DNA of 64,000 bases, from positions 270,256-334,255 of the forward strand of contig NZ_FNCG01000005.1 of NCBI RefSeq assembly GCF_900100945.1, read 5' to 3'. Within the stretch, counting starts at the first letter, position 1. Every line of letters begins with the position of its first letter. The translations under genes were made by a program, and so were the position numbers. Origin of the DNA: Mucilaginibacter gossypii. GTDB taxonomy: Bacteria; Bacteroidota; Bacteroidia; Sphingobacteriales; Sphingobacteriaceae. This document shows positions 61,554 to 64,000 of the stretch, in pieces. The notes under the pieces are model-generated. The model was given only the letters and a program-made list of their open reading frames with translations. It was not told where the DNA came from and did not search any database.

Positions 61554-62429
61554 ATGAATAAGACAACCAAACGCTTGCTGGGGCTTGGTTCCCTGCTGCT
61601 CATGACCCTTTTATGTGTTGCTTTCAGTTTTACCGGTAAGGATGACTTTGATATGGCCCGGCAGGAAATTCTGCTCCGGAAAATTGGGCATGAGGTGTTG
61701 TTATATTCGGGTGATAGTACATCGCGTGTGATGCCGGTACAAAAGATTGCCGAAAATGAGTACCAGTTACGGTTTGAGAATGAATTTTCTTTTCAGCCCG
61801 ATTCGCTTGTGAAAGCAATTAGCAGTGCCCTGGCAAAGGACAACCTGGCTAACGACTATATTGTGAATGTTTTAAATTGTGGAGGGAACAGTGTGATATT
61901 TGGCTATGCTATATTCAAAAATAAAAAGGACAACATAATGCCCTGCTCGGGGCGGAAACAACCTAAAAGCTGCTATGTGATCAACCTCAAATTTAAAAGC
62001 CAGGGATTGAGTATGCCCTCAAAAGGCTATCTAATTGGCGGGATACCTTTATTGGCATTTATCGGGTTTGTAATTTCAATGTCGGGTAAAAGCCGGAAAA
62101 ATACAGTTGTAAACAGCTCTGCCCCGGATAATAGTTTTAAAATAGGTAATATTATATTTAACCCGGCCAGGCGGCAGCTGCACAGCGCCGGAATGATTAC
62201 CGAGCTCACCTTAAAAGAAAATAAACTGCTGCTCATCTTTGCCCGGTCGCCAAATGAGATCATTGAAAGGAGCAGGCTTCAAAAAGAGATTTGGGAAGAC
62301 GAGGGCGTAATTGTTGGCCGGAGCCTTGACATGTTCATATCAAAACTGCGAAAAAAACTGGAGCATGATCCGGCCATTAAACTGGTGAATATACACGGCA
62401 AGGGATATAAGCTGGAAATCAACGGATAA
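61554..62429 (+). CDS. Membrane-spanning winged-helix transcriptional regulator (ToxR-like layout)
   Basis: About 291 residues: N-terminal membrane helix (about 8-26), an extracytoplasmic domain of about 130 residues with three Cys (VLNCGGNS, MPCSGRK, KSCYV), a second membrane helix (about 158-178, GYLIGGIPLLAFIGFVIS), and a C-terminal OmpR/PhoB-type winged helix (FNPARRQLHSAG, LTLKENKLLLIFARSPNEIIERSRLQKEIWED, GRSLDMFISKLRKKL, VNIHGKGYKL). DNA binding and sensing are in one chain, with no kinase. The order is reversed relative to ToxR. An ATG at 61533 would add seven residues. It is divergent from a YceI gene. Confidence 0.85.
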   Translation: MNKTTKRLLGLGSLLLMTLLCVAFSFTGKDDFDMARQEILLRKIGHEVLLYSGDSTSRVMPVQKIAENEYQLRFENEFSFQPDSLVKAISSALAKDNLANDYIVNVLNCGGNSVIFGYAIFKNKKDNIMPCSGRKQPKSCYVINLKFKSQGLSMPSKGYLIGGIPLLAFIGFVISMSGKSRKNTVVNSSAPDNSFKIGNIIFNPARRQLHSAGMITELTLKENKLLLIFARSPNEIIERSRLQKEIWEDEGVIVGRSLDMFISKLRKKLEHDPAIKLVNIHGKGYKLEING

Positions 62430-62759
62430 TTACTTTTGTAACTATAAGCTTCGCTGCATATCTATATAGATAATCCAACTGTCTACATACTATAACGTGG
62501 TTTTTATAAATGATTTTTAGCGATAATAAACGTTGTTAAGCTTTCCGTCAAAAAAATAGCCGATTTATCGCATCAAGGTAAATTTCGATACGATTTTGAA
62601 AGGCTCTTCCTTAATTCACTATTTTTGAATGCCGGCCAGCTTTATTTGCGGATATAATATATATCTAAAGAAAAACCTAAAGGCATTACTTTGATAATCA
62701 TTTGCGAAAAATGCCCTGAATCTTCAGCGCTTTATTAATCACCATAATTGAAAAACAAA
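62430..62759. other. Upstream gap of the alpha/beta hydrolase gene
   Basis: 330 AT-rich bases with a perfect 14-base palindrome TATCTATATAGATA (62459-62472), a possible operator. No gene or clear promoter is visible. Confidence 0.4.
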
Positions 62760-63581
62760 ATGAGTAAAATTACAGTAAAAGACGGAACCGAAATTTATTA
62801 CAAGGACTGGGGAACCGGGCAACCATTAGTTTTCCATCACGGCTGGCCTTTATCTGCCGATGACTGGGATGCTCAGATGTTCTTTTTCCTTGAACAAGGT
62901 TATAGGGTGATAGCCCATGATCGCCGCGGTCATGGACGTTCAAGCCAAACCGCAACAGGTAATGAAATGGATACCTATGCAGCTGACGTTGCCGAGCTTG
63001 TTGAGGCGCTTGACCTGAAGGGTGCAATCCACATCGGTCACTCTACAGGTGGTGGAGAGGTTATTCGTTACGCTGCAAAATATGGAAAAGGACGTATCGC
63101 CAAAGCTGTGCTGATTAGCGCGGTTCCTCCGGTTATGGTTCAAAGCGAAAGCAATCCTGATGGTGTTCCGATTGCAGTATTTGACGAGATCCGCGAAAGC
63201 ACTGCAACCCAAAGAAACCAATTTTACCAGGACCTGACTATTCCGTTTTATGGCTATAATCGTGAAGGTGCTAAAATTTCACAAGGCATCAGGGACAACT
63301 GGTGGCGCCAGGGTATGATGGGCGGTATAAAAGCACATTACGACTGTGTTAAAGCTTTTTCGGAAACAGATTTTACAGAAGACCTTAAAAGTGTAGATAT
63401 TCCTGTACTTGTTTTACACGGGGAAGATGACCAGATAGTTCCGTTTGCAAACTCGGCACTAAAATCTATAAAGCATCTGAAAAATGGTAAATTGATCTCC
63501 TATCCAGGTTTCCCGCATGGTATGCCTACTACCGAGGCTGCAACCATCAATAAAGATCTTTTAGCTTTTATTAAAGAATAA
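62760..63581 (+). CDS. Alpha/beta hydrolase (non-haem chloroperoxidase/esterase type)
   Basis: 273 residues with the arrangement of bacterial cofactor-free haloperoxidases: YYKDWGTGQPLVFHHGWPLSADDW, HDRRGHGRSSQ, IGHSTGGGEV (nucleophile Ser), LHGEDDQIVPF (Asp) and FPHGM (His). It probably hydrolyses small esters; perhydrolase activity is common in the group. The ATG at 62760 is chosen; a TTG four codons upstream is less likely. A terminator follows. Confidence 0.92.
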   Translation: MSKITVKDGTEIYYKDWGTGQPLVFHHGWPLSADDWDAQMFFFLEQGYRVIAHDRRGHGRSSQTATGNEMDTYAADVAELVEALDLKGAIHIGHSTGGGEVIRYAAKYGKGRIAKAVLISAVPPVMVQSESNPDGVPIAVFDEIRESTATQRNQFYQDLTIPFYGYNREGAKISQGIRDNWWRQGMMGGIKAHYDCVKAFSETDFTEDLKSVDIPVLVLHGEDDQIVPFANSALKSIKHLKNGKLISYPGFPHGMPTTEAATINKDLLAFIKE

Positions 63582-63605
63582 TATTTTTATTAATTACTAT
63601 TACAC

Positions 63606-63634
63606 AAGGTCGCCTCTTTTGAGACGGCCTTTTT
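63606..63634 (+). terminator. Intrinsic terminator
   Basis: AAGGTCG-c-CTC pairs with GAG-a-CGGCCTT (one G-U pair) around TTTT, with a T run. Confidence 0.7.
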
Positions 63635-63761
63635 GTTTGTATTGACATGCTAATGATCTATCACTGTTGTCCGGTAAAGATTTTTTAGGGAAAAAGGAAG
63701 GGATAGCCGAAAGACTACCCCTTTGTGTTGATATTTGAGTTACCACACTTAAATACACAAC

Positions 63762-64000
63762 ATGAGCAAAAGTACTTTTTTTACCGGACAGCCGGTCCTG
63801 AATCAGTTATTAGGTTTAATAGATCGTAATAATGTTCGATCATTAGCAAGACGTGGGGATCACGATCTCTACTACCGTTACTTTGATACCTATACACATC
63901 TTGTAACGATGCTTTACTGCGTTTTTAACAGATGCACCAGCAGCAGAGAAGTAATCAGCGGCATGAAAGCAAGCCTGCATAAGCTTCATCATATCGGTAT
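63762..64000 (+). CDS. Transposase N-terminus, IS4-family with DUF4372 (cut by window end)
   Basis: The first 79 codons of a gene that runs off the window: STFFTGQPVLNQLLGLID, then RRGDHDLYYRYFDTYTHLVTMLYCVFNRCTSSREVISG. This is the DUF4372 N-terminal domain found in IS4-type transposases. The left end of the element may lie near 63666-63690 (TTGTCCGGTAAAGA), but the inverted repeat cannot be confirmed without the other end. Confidence 0.8.
   Translation, partial: MSKSTFFTGQPVLNQLLGLIDRNNVRSLARRGDHDLYYRYFDTYTHLVTMLYCVFNRCTSSREVISGMKASLHKLHHIG

Noticed and set aside
1..64000. tRNA or rRNA genes.
   Set aside because: I searched by eye for T-loop and cloverleaf patterns and saw none; a covariance-model scan would be needed to be sure.

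Overview
The window looks like a chromosomal segment of a Bacteroidota bacterium, most likely family Sphingobacteriaceae and Mucilaginibacter- or Pedobacter-like. The reasons are a SusC/SusD pair under an ECF sigma factor and a FecR anti-sigma factor, bacillithiol synthesis (BshA), a three-subunit Bacteroidota-type succinate:quinone oxidoreductase, ferredoxin reductase of the thioredoxin-reductase-like type, TAnnTTTG-like -7 boxes in front of several genes, scarce Shine-Dalgarno sites, and many dispersed palindromic repeats. This assignment rests on protein recognition by eye; no 16S or tRNA gene is visible.

Layout. 0.1-6.3 kb: small membrane and TonB-domain proteins, a VOC protein, bshA, then a fluoride riboswitch with a terminator in front of a ClC-family transporter, and a methyltransferase. 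6.4-10.1 kb: an accessory patch in which the two halves of one AraC-type regulator appear to be separated by a marR-S41 peptidase operon and a frameshifted IS110 element. 10.2-13.0 kb: a duplicated alpha/beta hydrolase (one cytoplasmic copy, one with a signal peptide) flanking another AraC regulator. 13.0-16.6 kb: polysaccharide deacetylase and a TolC plus periplasmic adaptor pair. 16.9-27.8 kb: a polysaccharide utilisation locus (divergent sigma/FecR, SusC with STN domain, SusD, NagX-like membrane protein, GH20 hexosaminidase), pointing to N-acetylglucosamine-containing glycans. 28-41 kb: M24 peptidase, GH43, DEAD-box helicase, GNAT, tyrosine phosphatase, S1/P1 nuclease, fumC, DUF6624 and DUF4142 proteins, Gfo/Idh/MocA oxidoreductase and a thioredoxin-fold lipoprotein. 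41-52 kb: gcvT, a ComB-like phosphatase, gltX, a sensor kinase overlapping a DinB gene, pdeM and sdhCAB. 52-64 kb: 2Fe-2S ferredoxin with its reductase, LysR, DUF4199, a membrane-tethered LuxR regulator, a DUF1800/DUF1501 pair, a ricin-type lectin, YceI with a divergent membrane-tethered winged-helix regulator, an alpha/beta hydrolase, and the start of a second transposase.

The most notable signals are: (1) the fluoride riboswitch-terminator-CLC unit; (2) the split AraC gene with its IS110 cargo region; (3) a palindromic C-rich/G-rich repeat family that supplies stop codons, C-terminal tails and one N-terminal insertion to otherwise ordinary housekeeping proteins, and in one case an intrinsic terminator; (4) several longer nested palindromic intergenic elements; (5) a membrane-spanning DNA-binding regulator divergent from a YceI gene. 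Most other genes are ordinary.
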